Shown piece by piece: positions 7,962-15,830 of a DNA stretch of 53,627 bases. This DNA comes from DASZHA01 sp035938265 (GTDB taxonomy: Bacteria > Chloroflexota > Dormibacteria > DASZGP01). The stretch lies in the NCBI GenBank assembly GCA_035938265.1, contig DASZHA010000036.1, forward strand, positions 1 to 53,627, written 5' to 3'. Position 1 is the stretch's first letter, and the number at the start of each line of letters is the position of its first letter. The notes under the pieces are model-generated. The model was not told where the DNA came from, did not search any database, and was given only the letters and a program-made list of their open reading frames with translations. The position numbers were made by a program, and so were the translations under genes.

Positions 7962-8608
7962 GTCCCGAGGGTCATCGGGACGAAGTCCTCGACGCGCGGG
8001 GCGCGTCCGATGCGGCGGCGTACCAGCACGATTCCAATCGCGCTCAGCAGCGCCCACGCAACCAGGACCACGAGACGGAAGAGGCCTGGAGCCGAGGTCG
8101 CCGGCACCGGGCTGCTGCTGATCAGCTGGCCGGGCAGGGTTGAGAGCGGCTGGCCGGAGCCCTCGGTGGCGGCGCCGTCGAGTGCCGCAGCGGGTTGAGC
8201 CGCGTCCGCCAGCCCAGGAGCGGCGCCGGCCGGTGCCGGGGCTGGCGCCGTGGCTCCAAGGATGGATGGGCTGCCCAGGGATGCCGCTGGCGCCGCGGGA
8301 TGGGCCGCCGGTGCCGCGGGGTGGGCGGTCTGCGCGACGGGCTGGGCCGGAGGCGGCGCGGCCGCCTTGCCCTTGCCGCGGTCGGCGCCAGACGGGCTCG
8401 GGTTGGGACGGGTGCCACGGTCGCCGCCGGAGCCGCGATGGTCGCCCGACTGCTGGCTGCCGCCGTTCTGGTTGTCGGCGACGGCGGTCCAAACCACGCC
8501 CGGTAAGGGCGCCCCGATGATCACGCAGGTACCCGGGAAGAGCACGACCCCCGCTATCGCCAGCGACGCCACTCGCGTGCTTTCAACCCTTTGCCCAAGG
8601 CTTCTCAT
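7943..8608 (-). CDS. Ala/Pro-rich two-pass membrane protein, unknown function
   Basis: ATG 8608 gives 221 residues. Residues about 12-38 form a hydrophobic N-terminal segment (signal anchor), followed by a low-complexity Asn/Gly then Ala/Pro stretch of about 120 residues (repeats such as HPAAPAAHPAAPAA). A C-terminal membrane helix LFRLVVLVAWALLSAIGIVLV with VRRRIGRAPR follows, then a short cytoplasmic tail. No catalytic domain is visible. A TTATAC box 6 nt before this ATG supports the start over an upstream in-frame ATG at 8689. The architecture suggests an envelope-spanning tether or stalk, but no partner is seen. Confidence 0.6.
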   Translation of the reverse strand: MRSLGQRVESTRVASLAIAGVVLFPGTCVIIGAPLPGVVWTAVADNQNGGSQQSGDHRGSGGDRGTRPNPSPSGADRGKGKAAAPPPAQPVAQTAHPAAPAAHPAAPAASLGSPSILGATAPAPAPAGAAPGLADAAQPAAALDGAATEGSGQPLSTLPGQLISSSPVPATSAPGLFRLVVLVAWALLSAIGIVLVRRRIGRAPRVEDFVPMTLGTYAFRR

Positions 8609-8707
8609 CCGAGGGTATAACGCGTCGTTGCCCCGCAACCCGGCTTGCCCTCGGCCTCTTGTGACGCTCGGCCACCGGCTCACCTTCAATATGAGTTCAC
8701 AGGTCGT

Positions 8708-8725
8708 GGCGCCGAGTTCGGCGCC
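8708..8725 (-). terminator. GC-rich hairpin downstream of dagK-like gene, weak terminator
   Basis: A perfect 7-bp stem (GGCGCCG, loop of 4, CGGCGCC) sits about 40 bp after the lipid-kinase stop on the minus strand. No U-tract follows, so it may be a pause or processing site rather than an intrinsic terminator. Confidence 0.3.
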
Positions 8726-8764
8726 GGCTGTTGCAGGGCGCGGGACAATGGCGGTGCAGAGGTG

Positions 8765-9667
8765 TTACGCCCTGTCGATCACCCGCAGGGCCCCCGGCAC
8801 CACCGACACCGCCGTCTCCCCCAGGTGGCGTTCCCAGAGGTCGCCGTCGATCTCGGCCGGGAGCTGGGTGCCTGATCGGATCAGCACCCGGTCGCCCTGG
8901 CCCCAGCTGACCAGCGGGTGGTCGAGGTGGGCCTCGTCGTGGACCAGGGCGAGCATCTCGCCGAACTCCTCCGGCGACGCCGCCCTGACCACGATCAGGT
9001 CCAGGCGGCCGTCGTCCATCACCGATCGCGGCAGCACCGGGAAGACCGATCCTCGCACCGGTGACCCACCGATGGCGAGGAGGCCCAGGTCGCCATCGGC
9101 GAGGACCTTGCCGTCGAGCTCGACGTGGGCTGTGAATTGCGTCGGCGCGGCCAGCGCCTGCATCGCCGCGGTGGCGTACTTGGCCGAGCCCTTGACGCCG
9201 ACCTGATCGGCAGCCAGCTGGATGATCTGCGCGAACCAACCGACGCTGAAGCCGAGGAGGCTGAGCTCGCCGGTGGGGTCGACCCGGAGCAGGTCGACGG
9301 CGCGCCCGGCCAGGGTCGGCGCCGCCACCGCCGCGGCCAGGACGTCGGTCCAGGTGGCGTCGCCGAAGAGCGCTTTGTAGGAGCTGTTGCCGGTCCCGGC
9401 GGGGACGATCCCCAGGGCGACCGGCGAGCCACTGAGCCCCGCGGCCACCTCGCGCACGGTGCCGTCGCCACCCACCGCCAGGACCATGTGCGTGCCGGCG
9501 GCGGCCGCCTCCTCGGCCAGGAGGGCGCCGTGCCCGCGCATCTCGGTCTGGGCCATCGCGACCTCCCACCCCGGCGCGCTCGCCACCAGGTCGCGGGCTG
9601 TGTCGGCGACGCTGACATTGCCACGCGCCTCCGGGTTGATCACCAGGAGCGCGCGGCGCAGGCTCAC
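8765..9667 (-). CDS. Diacylglycerol kinase family lipid kinase (DagK/YegS-like)
   Basis: 300 residues, full length for the family. VVGGDGT-type motif VGGDGTV at about 65-71 and PAGTGNS at about 88-94 are the nucleotide- and substrate-binding loops; GSPVRGSVFPVLPRSVMDDGRLDLIVV and LPAEIDGD are the C-terminal domain signature. It would phosphorylate diacylglycerol or a related lipid on the inner membrane face for phospholipid recycling. The GTG start overlaps the stop of the upstream Ddn-like gene (GTGA), so the two form a coupled pair. Related sphingoid-base or multi-lipid kinases cannot be excluded. Confidence 0.9.
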   Translation of the reverse strand: MSLRRALLVINPEARGNVSVADTARDLVASAPGWEVAMAQTEMRGHGALLAEEAAAAGTHMVLAVGGDGTVREVAAGLSGSPVALGIVPAGTGNSSYKALFGDATWTDVLAAAVAAPTLAGRAVDLLRVDPTGELSLLGFSVGWFAQIIQLAADQVGVKGSAKYATAAMQALAAPTQFTAHVELDGKVLADGDLGLLAIGGSPVRGSVFPVLPRSVMDDGRLDLIVVRAASPEEFGEMLALVHDEAHLDHPLVSWGQGDRVLIRSGTQLPAEIDGDLWERHLGETAVSVVPGALRVIDRA

Positions 9668-10152
9668 GGCGCGGCGGCCACCAGGCGGACCGCCGGCAGC
9701 CCCGGTCCCAACGGCGCCCCATCTCGGTCGACCGCGCCCCTGAGAGGACCGGGGAGGTAGCGGTCAACAAACTCCTGTCTCACCCGCTCGGCAACCTCAC
9801 CCTCGACCACCTCGGCGCGGGCTCGCTGGACCTTGACCCGGTCGTCGACGACCACGTCGGGGTGGGCGCGCACGTTATGCAGCCAGCCACAGCGGCTGTC
9901 CCAGGGGAGGACGAAGCGGTCGCCGTCGATCTCGATCAGCGAGAGCACCGCCGTCCGCGGCAGGTGCGACTGGGACCCCTCGGTGGTCAGCAGCACCAGG
10001 TCACGGGTCCAGGGGGTATCGGCCTGGAGCGCCACCTCGTCCAGCACCGTGCGCCCCGCGCGCACGATCTGCTTGCGCGACGCGGGGAAGGCGAGAGCGA
10101 CGCCGATGAGCGTGCCACCCACCGCGAGGGCTGCCTTGGGCCAGCGAGACAT
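9664..10152 (-). CDS. Nitroreductase/deazaflavin(F420)-dependent family protein (Ddn-like)
   Basis: 162 residues. After an N-terminal hydrophobic stretch, the core reads LPRTAVLSLIEIDGDRFVLPWDSRCGWLHNVRAHPDVVV, the split beta-barrel signature of F420-dependent nitroreductase/quinone reductase proteins such as Ddn (family pattern PR...L.YV..G...V.AS.GG....PxWYHNLxAxPxVxV). It probably reduces quinones or other substrates with F420H2 near the membrane. The ATG has a TAATAT box 6 nt upstream. It is translationally coupled to the lipid kinase. Presence of F420 biosynthesis genes elsewhere would be needed for that cofactor; FMN-type relatives exist. Confidence 0.75.
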   Translation of the reverse strand: MSRWPKAALAVGGTLIGVALAFPASRKQIVRAGRTVLDEVALQADTPWTRDLVLLTTEGSQSHLPRTAVLSLIEIDGDRFVLPWDSRCGWLHNVRAHPDVVVDDRVKVQRARAEVVEGEVAERVRQEFVDRYLPGPLRGAVDRDGAPLGPGLPAVRLVAAAP

Positions 10153-10158
10153 GCGTGG

Positions 10159-10164
10159 ATATTA
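10159..10164 (-). promoter_or_regulatory. -10 box TAATAT, leaderless promoter of the Ddn-like gene
   Basis: On the minus strand TAATAT ends 6 nt before ATG 10152. No ribosome site is present between them. The divergent thioesterase gene has GATACT (10201-10206) 8 nt before its ATG, so the short gap 10153-10214 probably holds two back-to-back promoters. Confidence 0.5.
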
Positions 10165-10214
10165 CCGATCCCCCCGGGCCGGTCCCCCTGACAGCGGGGC
10201 GATACTACGACCCA

Positions 10215-10670
10215 ATGGACAGCACCGCCGAGCAGCTCAACAAGGTCGACGACGGTCACTTCGCGTCCGAAGTCGGTCTGGTCGTCGACAGCGCCGCCAA
10301 GGACCGGGTCGAGGCGCACCTCGACATCGAGACCAGGCACACCCAGCCAATGGGCATCGTCCATGGCGGCGTCTACGCCACGATCATCGAAACCCTCGCC
10401 TCCCTGGGCGCCTTCCTGACCGCGTGGGAGGACGGCAAGACCTCCGCCGGGGTCGAGAACCACACCAGCTTCATTCGCTCCATCGGCCCGGGCAGCCGGG
10501 TCACCGCGGTGGCCCTGCCGATACACCGGGGCCGGTCGATGCACCTCTGGGAGGTCGACATCAAGGACGAGAAGGACCGCCTGGTGGCGCGGGGGACCGT
10601 CCGGCTGGCGATTCTCGACAAGCGCGACGGCGCCGAGCCGCCGGCGGTGAGCCAGACTCCCGCGTCCTAG
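10215..10670 (+). CDS. PaaI-type hotdog thioesterase
   Basis: 151 residues from ATG 10215. The hotdog fold is marked by TQPMGIVHGGVYATIIETLAS, whose HGG and downstream acidic residue are the active-site hallmarks of PaaI/4-hydroxybenzoyl-CoA thioesterase relatives; NHTSFIRSIGPGSRVTAVALPIHRGRSMHLWEVDI completes the beta sheet. It would hydrolyse an aryl- or acyl-CoA. The open frame extends 60 bp upstream but the shorter start fits the family and places a GATACT box 8 nt before the codon. It is followed after 16 bp by CapA, with which it may be co-transcribed. Confidence 0.88.
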   Translation: MDSTAEQLNKVDDGHFASEVGLVVDSAAKDRVEAHLDIETRHTQPMGIVHGGVYATIIETLASLGAFLTAWEDGKTSAGVENHTSFIRSIGPGSRVTAVALPIHRGRSMHLWEVDIKDEKDRLVARGTVRLAILDKRDGAEPPAVSQTPAS

Positions 10671-10686
10671 GCGCGTTGAGTCGGCC

Positions 10687-11940
10687 GTGACCACCGGAAG
10701 GCGGCGCCGGCCCAGCTTCGGCCGGCGCGAGGTCGTGATCCTGGCCGTGGCCCTGCTGGTGCTGGCGGCCGGCGTGGCGGTGGCAGTGACGTTCATGCTC
10801 AAGGCGCGCCAGGTCGGGACCATCGGCAACAGCACCTCGCCGTCCGCCTCGGCCGCGACGGCGTCGACCGCTGCCTCAGCCGCTGCGTCACCCTCCCCCG
10901 CGAACACGTCGTTGACCCTCGAGTCGATCTTCGACAAGCAGCCCGACCTCGGCGGCATCGACCAGAAGCGCGTTGTCACCATGATCGCCACCGGCGACGT
11001 CATCCCCGGCCGTCGCGTCAACGGCCACATGGTGGCGATGAACGACTTCCTCTGGCCCTTCAAGCCCACCCACGACTACCTCCACAGTGCCGACTTCGTC
11101 TTCATCAACCTGGAATCGCCGCTGGTGCCGGGATGCGCGGTGAACAACGGGCACACGACAACCTTCTGCGGTGATCCCCGATTCATCGACGGCCTGACGT
11201 ACGCCGGCGTCAGTGTCGTGAACCTGTCCAACAACCACATCAGCAACGCCGGGGGCGCCGGCGTCACCAGCACCGAGAAGCTGCTCTCCGACCACGGCAT
11301 CCAGTACACGGGGCTGGGGTTCACCCCCACCATCACGGTCAAGGGCGTCAAGTTTGGTTTCGTCGGCTTCAACGGCGTCACCGGGGGCGCTGGGGTCGAC
11401 AAGGCAGAGCTCAAGCGCGAGATCCAGCTGTTGCGTCCCACCGTCGACGTCGTCATCGCCCAGTTCCACTGGGGCGCCGAGTACAAGCTGGTGCCGCAGG
11501 CCGCCGCAGGCGTCGCGCCTGACGACCCCCGCGATATCGGCCACGCTGCGATCGATGACGGCGCCGACCTGGTCATCGGCAACCATCCCCACACGGTCGA
11601 GGGCGTGGAGATCTACAAGGGCCACCTGATCACCTACGCCCACGGCAATTACGTCTTCGACCAGGATGCTCCCTGGTGGGTCCCCGATCCCGGCCAGCCC
11701 GACGCCGCCGACGGCGTGCTGGGCAAGTACACCTTCGTCGACGGCAAGCTGGCGGCGGTCAAGTACTCGCCGATCCGGACCTACACCGACGGCCAGCCGC
11801 GCTTCCTAACCGGCTCCACGCAGGCGTACGGCGACTACGTCATGAGCCTGATGAAGCTGTCCTCGCAGATCATCGCCGGGCAGGCCCCGCCCCAGCCGGT
11901 GCCCTCGCCGACGGTGCCGCGGCCGCCAAGCGGGAACTGA
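10687..11940 (+). CDS. CapA family metallophosphatase-fold protein
   Basis: 417 residues from GTG. An N-terminal signal anchor (about 15-40) with preceding Arg cluster and an Ala/Ser/Thr linker puts the domain outside the membrane. The CapA/PgsA-type calcineurin-like domain shows its metal motifs in order: GDVIPGR near 103, NLESPL near 140, NNH near 182, HWGAEY near 260 and GNHPHTVEG near 297. CapA proteins act in poly-gamma-glutamate capsule production or anchoring; stand-alone copies like this one have no proven function. No capB or capC lies nearby. The Pro-rich C-terminus and position just before two surface beta-helix proteins suggest an envelope role. Confidence 0.88.
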   Translation: MTTGRRRRPSFGRREVVILAVALLVLAAGVAVAVTFMLKARQVGTIGNSTSPSASAATASTAASAAASPSPANTSLTLESIFDKQPDLGGIDQKRVVTMIATGDVIPGRRVNGHMVAMNDFLWPFKPTHDYLHSADFVFINLESPLVPGCAVNNGHTTTFCGDPRFIDGLTYAGVSVVNLSNNHISNAGGAGVTSTEKLLSDHGIQYTGLGFTPTITVKGVKFGFVGFNGVTGGAGVDKAELKREIQLLRPTVDVVIAQFHWGAEYKLVPQAAAGVAPDDPRDIGHAAIDDGADLVIGNHPHTVEGVEIYKGHLITYAHGNYVFDQDAPWWVPDPGQPDAADGVLGKYTFVDGKLAAVKYSPIRTYTDGQPRFLTGSTQAYGDYVMSLMKLSSQIIAGQAPPQPVPSPTVPRPPSGN

Positions 11941-11978
11941 GCAGGCCGGGCGGTCCGACCCTGAGCGTAGGACTGACA

Positions 11979-11984
11979 TAGAAT
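11979..11984 (+). promoter_or_regulatory. -10 box TAGAAT, leaderless promoter of the first beta-helix gene
   Basis: TAGAAT ends 8 nt before ATG 11993 and no Shine-Dalgarno intervenes, so the mRNA would be leaderless or nearly so. Confidence 0.5.
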
Positions 11985-11992
11985 CTGCCTCA

Positions 11993-13879
11993 ATGCGGGC
12001 GGGTTATAGGGGTGCCGTCGGCGGGCTGTTCGCAATCATCGTGGCGACGCTCCCGGCCACCATCGTGGAAGGCCAGGTACCGAACGTTCTCCTTGTTGGG
12101 CCTGCGGGCACCGCGGGCGCCCAGTACACCAGCATCCAGGCTGCCGTGAACGCCGCCAGCCCTGGGGACTGGATCCTCGTCGCCCCTGGGGTCTACCACG
12201 AGAAGGGCCAGGACGGGCCCACTGACAGCCAGACCGCCGGCGTCTTCATCACCAAGCCGGACATCCACCTTCGCGGCATGGATCGCAACGGCGTGATTGT
12301 CGACGGCACCAACCTCTCTCCGTCGCAGCCCGCCGGCACCGCCCCCGCCGGCAGCCCGGCCTGCCCGACGGCCGACGCTGCCCAGGATCTCGGCCCCACA
12401 ATCGGGGGGCATCACGTCGGGCGCAACGGCGTAGAGGCGTACAAGACCACCGGGGTCCATGTCGAGAACATGACGGTCTGCAACTTCCTCTCGGCGAACG
12501 GGTCCCACACCGGCAACGAGGTCTGGTGGAACGCCGGCGACGGCAGCGGGATGTCGATGCCGATGGCGGCGTTCGGCGGCTACCTGACAGGAACCTCCAC
12601 CTACTTCAAGGACAGCGGCTCGGCCCAGGCCATGTACGGGATATTCACCAGCAACATCGCCGCTGACCCGGCCCGGGGCACGTCGCTGATCGACTACACG
12701 TACGCCAACAACATGTCGGACTCGGCCTACTACATCGGCGCCTGCCCCGACTGCAACATCATCCTCCGCCACGCCCACGCCCAGAACGCCGCGCTGGGCT
12801 ACTCGGGGACCAACGGCAGCGGACGGCTGATCATCGAGAATGGCGAGTGGGACCACCTCCACGCCGGCATCGCCCCCAACACCCTCAACAACGACGACGC
12901 GCCTTCGCCCCAAACCGGAATCTGTCCGGCGGGAGTCACCTCGACGCAGGCGGGCGCACCCACCGACCACTGCTTCATCGTTCGCAATAACTACGTGCAC
13001 GACAACAACAACCCCGACAACCCCGGGTCGGGCATCGCCAGTGCCGCCCCCGTCGGCATCGGCATCCTGATGTCGGGGACTCAGTACGACGTCGTCATCA
13101 ACAACCTCGTCACCAACAACGGCTCGTGGGGGGTCATCCCGCTCGACTACCCGGACACGGAGACGTCGCCAACTGCGGGCACCCCAGCCGATTGCGCGGG
13201 TGGGACGGGCATGTCGGGCGCATGCCTCTATTCCAGCGGCAACAACTACATCCTCAACAACGTCTTCTCCAGCAACGGCGCCAATGGCAATACGACCAAC
13301 GGCGATATCGCCAACGAACAGCTGCTGACTGACCTGGTCTCGCCCGGCAAGAACTGTTTCGCAGGGAATACCAGCCTCGACGTCGGCGGTCTCAAGGAGT
13401 TCCCTCCCACCGGGCCGACCGGGCTCCAGGAGACCTCCTGCACCGTGGGGAACTTTGACACCGGGTTGGCCGCCTCGCAGCTGATCTGCGCCTCGGGCAT
13501 TATCACCGCCGTCACCGGGCTGCCCATCACCTGTTCGCAGCTGGCGCCCGCCAACACGTTCACCTACCCGACGCGCAACGTGAACGACGCCAACTGCGCC
13601 AAGGTCGCGCCTGGCAGCGTCGCAACGCCAGCCAACGGCGAAGATCCGGCCTGCATCATGACGCTGGCAGCAACGATGGCCCAGGCGGCGCTGCAGCCAA
13701 AGATGGACCCCTGCGTGGGGCCGCCACCGAGCGCCTACTGCCCGGCTGCGGCGACGCTCAACAGCGAAACGTCGCTGCCCAACACCGCGGCCGGCCCGAG
13801 CTTGGCGCCGCTGGGTGTGATCGTCGTTGGTGTCGTTGCCCTGAGCCTCGCCATCCGGCGACGGAGACGAGCTGCCTAG
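11993..13879 (+). CDS. Secreted right-handed beta-helix protein with C-terminal LPNTA sorting tail (paralog 1)
   Basis: 628 residues: signal peptide (1-27), then NVLLVGPAGTAGAQYTSIQAAVNAASPGDWILVAPGVYHE, the standard opening of pectate-lyase-like parallel beta-helix proteins, and Asn-rich coils (HDNNNPDNPGSGI, NNYILNNVFSSNG) to about 440. A Cys-containing C-terminal region ends in LPNTA, a hydrophobic helix and RRRRRAA. That tripartite end is a cell-wall sorting signal; LPNTA is the motif known for class D sortases. No sortase gene lies in the window. The catalytic residues of polysaccharide lyases cannot be assigned, so it may be a carbohydrate-binding or structural surface protein. It is followed after 34 bp by a close paralog. 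Confidence 0.85.
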   Translation: MRAGYRGAVGGLFAIIVATLPATIVEGQVPNVLLVGPAGTAGAQYTSIQAAVNAASPGDWILVAPGVYHEKGQDGPTDSQTAGVFITKPDIHLRGMDRNGVIVDGTNLSPSQPAGTAPAGSPACPTADAAQDLGPTIGGHHVGRNGVEAYKTTGVHVENMTVCNFLSANGSHTGNEVWWNAGDGSGMSMPMAAFGGYLTGTSTYFKDSGSAQAMYGIFTSNIAADPARGTSLIDYTYANNMSDSAYYIGACPDCNIILRHAHAQNAALGYSGTNGSGRLIIENGEWDHLHAGIAPNTLNNDDAPSPQTGICPAGVTSTQAGAPTDHCFIVRNNYVHDNNNPDNPGSGIASAAPVGIGILMSGTQYDVVINNLVTNNGSWGVIPLDYPDTETSPTAGTPADCAGGTGMSGACLYSSGNNYILNNVFSSNGANGNTTNGDIANEQLLTDLVSPGKNCFAGNTSLDVGGLKEFPPTGPTGLQETSCTVGNFDTGLAASQLICASGIITAVTGLPITCSQLAPANTFTYPTRNVNDANCAKVAPGSVATPANGEDPACIMTLAATMAQAALQPKMDPCVGPPPSAYCPAAATLNSETSLPNTAAGPSLAPLGVIVVGVVALSLAIRRRRRAA

Positions 13880-13913
13880 GCTGAGCCCGGCCCACGGCGG
13901 CAGGCGACTGGCT

Positions 13914-15830
13914 GTGGCCGCCGCTTTGGCCATCCTTGCGCTGGCTCTCTCCCCGGTCCTGGGGGTGACCGGGCAGTCGCCCAACGTCCTGCTGGTGGGA
14001 CCGGCCGGCACACCCGGCGCCCAATACGCCAGCATCCAGGCGGCGGTGAACGCAGCCCAGCCGGCTGACTGGGTCCTGGTGGCTCCGGGCGTCTACCACG
14101 AGAAGGGGTACAGCCCTACCACCAACCCGAATGGCAAGCCGCCTCCGGCCGAGGTCTTCATCACGACGCCCAACCTCCACCTTCGCGGAATGAACAGGGA
14201 CACCGTGATCGTCGACGGCACCAACCTCTCGGCGACCCAGGCTGCCGGCACGTTGCCCGCGGGTAGCCCGGCGTGCTCCGGTGACGCCGCCCTGCAGGAT
14301 CCGGGGGTCCACCAGAACGGCGGTGGCACCCAGAGCCGGGAAGGCATCCTGGTCTTCAAGACCTCCGGGACTTCGATCGAGAACCTGACGTCGTGCAACT
14401 CCCTGTCCAACGAGATCTGGTGGAACAACGGCGACGGGTCGGGCATCCAGACGCCGATGTCGGCCTTCGCCGACTACATCAGCGCTACCTCAACTTTTTA
14501 CAAGGACTCCAACACCCGGTCGGCGCAGTACGGCATCTTCACCAGCGACGTCGAGGGCCCGGTGCTCATCGACCACTCGTACGCCAACAACATGACCGAC
14601 TCCTCCTATTACGTCGGCGCCTGCCGCAACTGCAACACCGTCCTGGAGCGGCCCCACGCGGAGAACAGCGCCCTCGGTCTCTCCAGCACCAACGCCGGGG
14701 GAAACCTGATCGTCGAGAACGGGGAGTGGGACCTGAACCGGACCGGCCTGGTCTCCAACGCCCAGAACAATGACGACTGGCCGTCGCCGGAGCTGGGTCA
14801 GTGTGTGCCGCCCTCGGTCCCGCCCACGGGCGCCGGGCCGAATAGCTGCTACGTGATTCGCCACAACAAGATCCACGACAACAACAACCCCAACACCCCG
14901 GGCTCCGGCCTCACCTCGGTGTCGGCCGTCGGGACAGGCGTAGAGCTGGCGGCGACGCAGCACATCAGCGTGGTCGACAACCAGATATACAACCAGGGCG
15001 CCTGGGGGGTCGTCACCCATGACTTCCCCGATCCTGAGACGGGGACCGGCACCTCCGAGTGCGGGGGTGGGGTATACAACTCGACGACGGGCATCTGCGT
15101 CTGGTTCTCTCGGGGCAACTGGGTGTCGAACAATCTCTTCCACGACAACGGAGGCTTCAACAATCCCAGCAATGGTGACGTCGCCAACCAGGCCACCGGC
15201 GCGCTCGACGCCTCGGCCTGCCCCCGCGGCAACGACACCAGCGGCAACAACGGCAGCCCTTGCGTGCCCAGCGCGCTGAACGCCGACCCCAACTGCTTCA
15301 GCGGCGATCAGAACCCGGGAGGACTGAAGGCAGACCCCCCGACCCTCGAGAGTCTGCCTTGCGCCACGCTCAACAGCGACACCACCAACACCGTCCAGCT
15401 TCTGTGCGCGACCGGCGCCCTTTCGCTGTTTGCCCAGGGCACGGGCCTGAATCCACCGTCGTGCACTGTCCCCAACGTCGCGAACTATCCGCAGCACAAT
15501 GCCACCGCTGACACTTGCGCCGCTCCGGCGCAGCCGACCCCCGCGGGCGCCGACCCCACCGTCGCGGTTTGCTTCCTGCCGCTCAGCTACACGCTGAGCG
15601 CCTCAGTTTCCCCGCCCATGCCCGACCCCTGCGCAGGCGTCCCCGCCAACGCCTACTGCCCCGCCGCTTCCACGACCAGCCTTCCCAACACCGCTCTGCT
15701 GCGATCGCTGCTGGCGCCGGCACTGATCGGTGGACTTGGCGCGGCGGGACTGGCCGTACTGGCCGTCGGTGCCCGTCGCCGGCGGCGGATCCCGGTCCGC
15801 GCGGCTACGCCTCGCTTCCCGCCGGGCTAA
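13914..15830 (+). CDS. Secreted right-handed beta-helix protein with C-terminal LPNTA sorting tail (paralog 2)
   Basis: 638 residues from GTG 13914, collinear with the preceding paralog: PNVLLVGPAGTPGAQYASIQAAVNA, GVYHEKG, NLHLRGMNRDTVIVDGTNLS, NEIWWNNGDGSG, YANNMTDSSYYVGAC and HDNNNPNTPGSG are near-identical blocks. The C-terminus again has LPNTA, a hydrophobic segment and ARRRRR. The annotated GTG gives a signal peptide without its usual positive n-region; the in-frame codons just upstream (CTG 13881 or 13872) would add SPAHGGRR, so a CTG start coupled to the previous stop is plausible. The last 26 bp overlap the convergent thioesterase gene. Tandem duplication with divergence suggests paired or alternative surface ligands. 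Confidence 0.85.
   Translation: MAAALAILALALSPVLGVTGQSPNVLLVGPAGTPGAQYASIQAAVNAAQPADWVLVAPGVYHEKGYSPTTNPNGKPPPAEVFITTPNLHLRGMNRDTVIVDGTNLSATQAAGTLPAGSPACSGDAALQDPGVHQNGGGTQSREGILVFKTSGTSIENLTSCNSLSNEIWWNNGDGSGIQTPMSAFADYISATSTFYKDSNTRSAQYGIFTSDVEGPVLIDHSYANNMTDSSYYVGACRNCNTVLERPHAENSALGLSSTNAGGNLIVENGEWDLNRTGLVSNAQNNDDWPSPELGQCVPPSVPPTGAGPNSCYVIRHNKIHDNNNPNTPGSGLTSVSAVGTGVELAATQHISVVDNQIYNQGAWGVVTHDFPDPETGTGTSECGGGVYNSTTGICVWFSRGNWVSNNLFHDNGGFNNPSNGDVANQATGALDASACPRGNDTSGNNGSPCVPSALNADPNCFSGDQNPGGLKADPPTLESLPCATLNSDTTNTVQLLCATGALSLFAQGTGLNPPSCTVPNVANYPQHNATADTCAAPAQPTPAGADPTVAVCFLPLSYTLSASVSPPMPDPCAGVPANAYCPAASTTSLPNTALLRSLLAPALIGGLGAAGLAVLAVGARRRRRIPVRAATPRFPPG

Noticed and set aside
11990..14035. 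681-residue antisense open frame opposite the first beta-helix gene
   Set aside because: Low-complexity Val/Gly/Arg/Asp composition typical of the reverse frame of a GC-rich gene; the plus strand encodes a coherent secreted protein.
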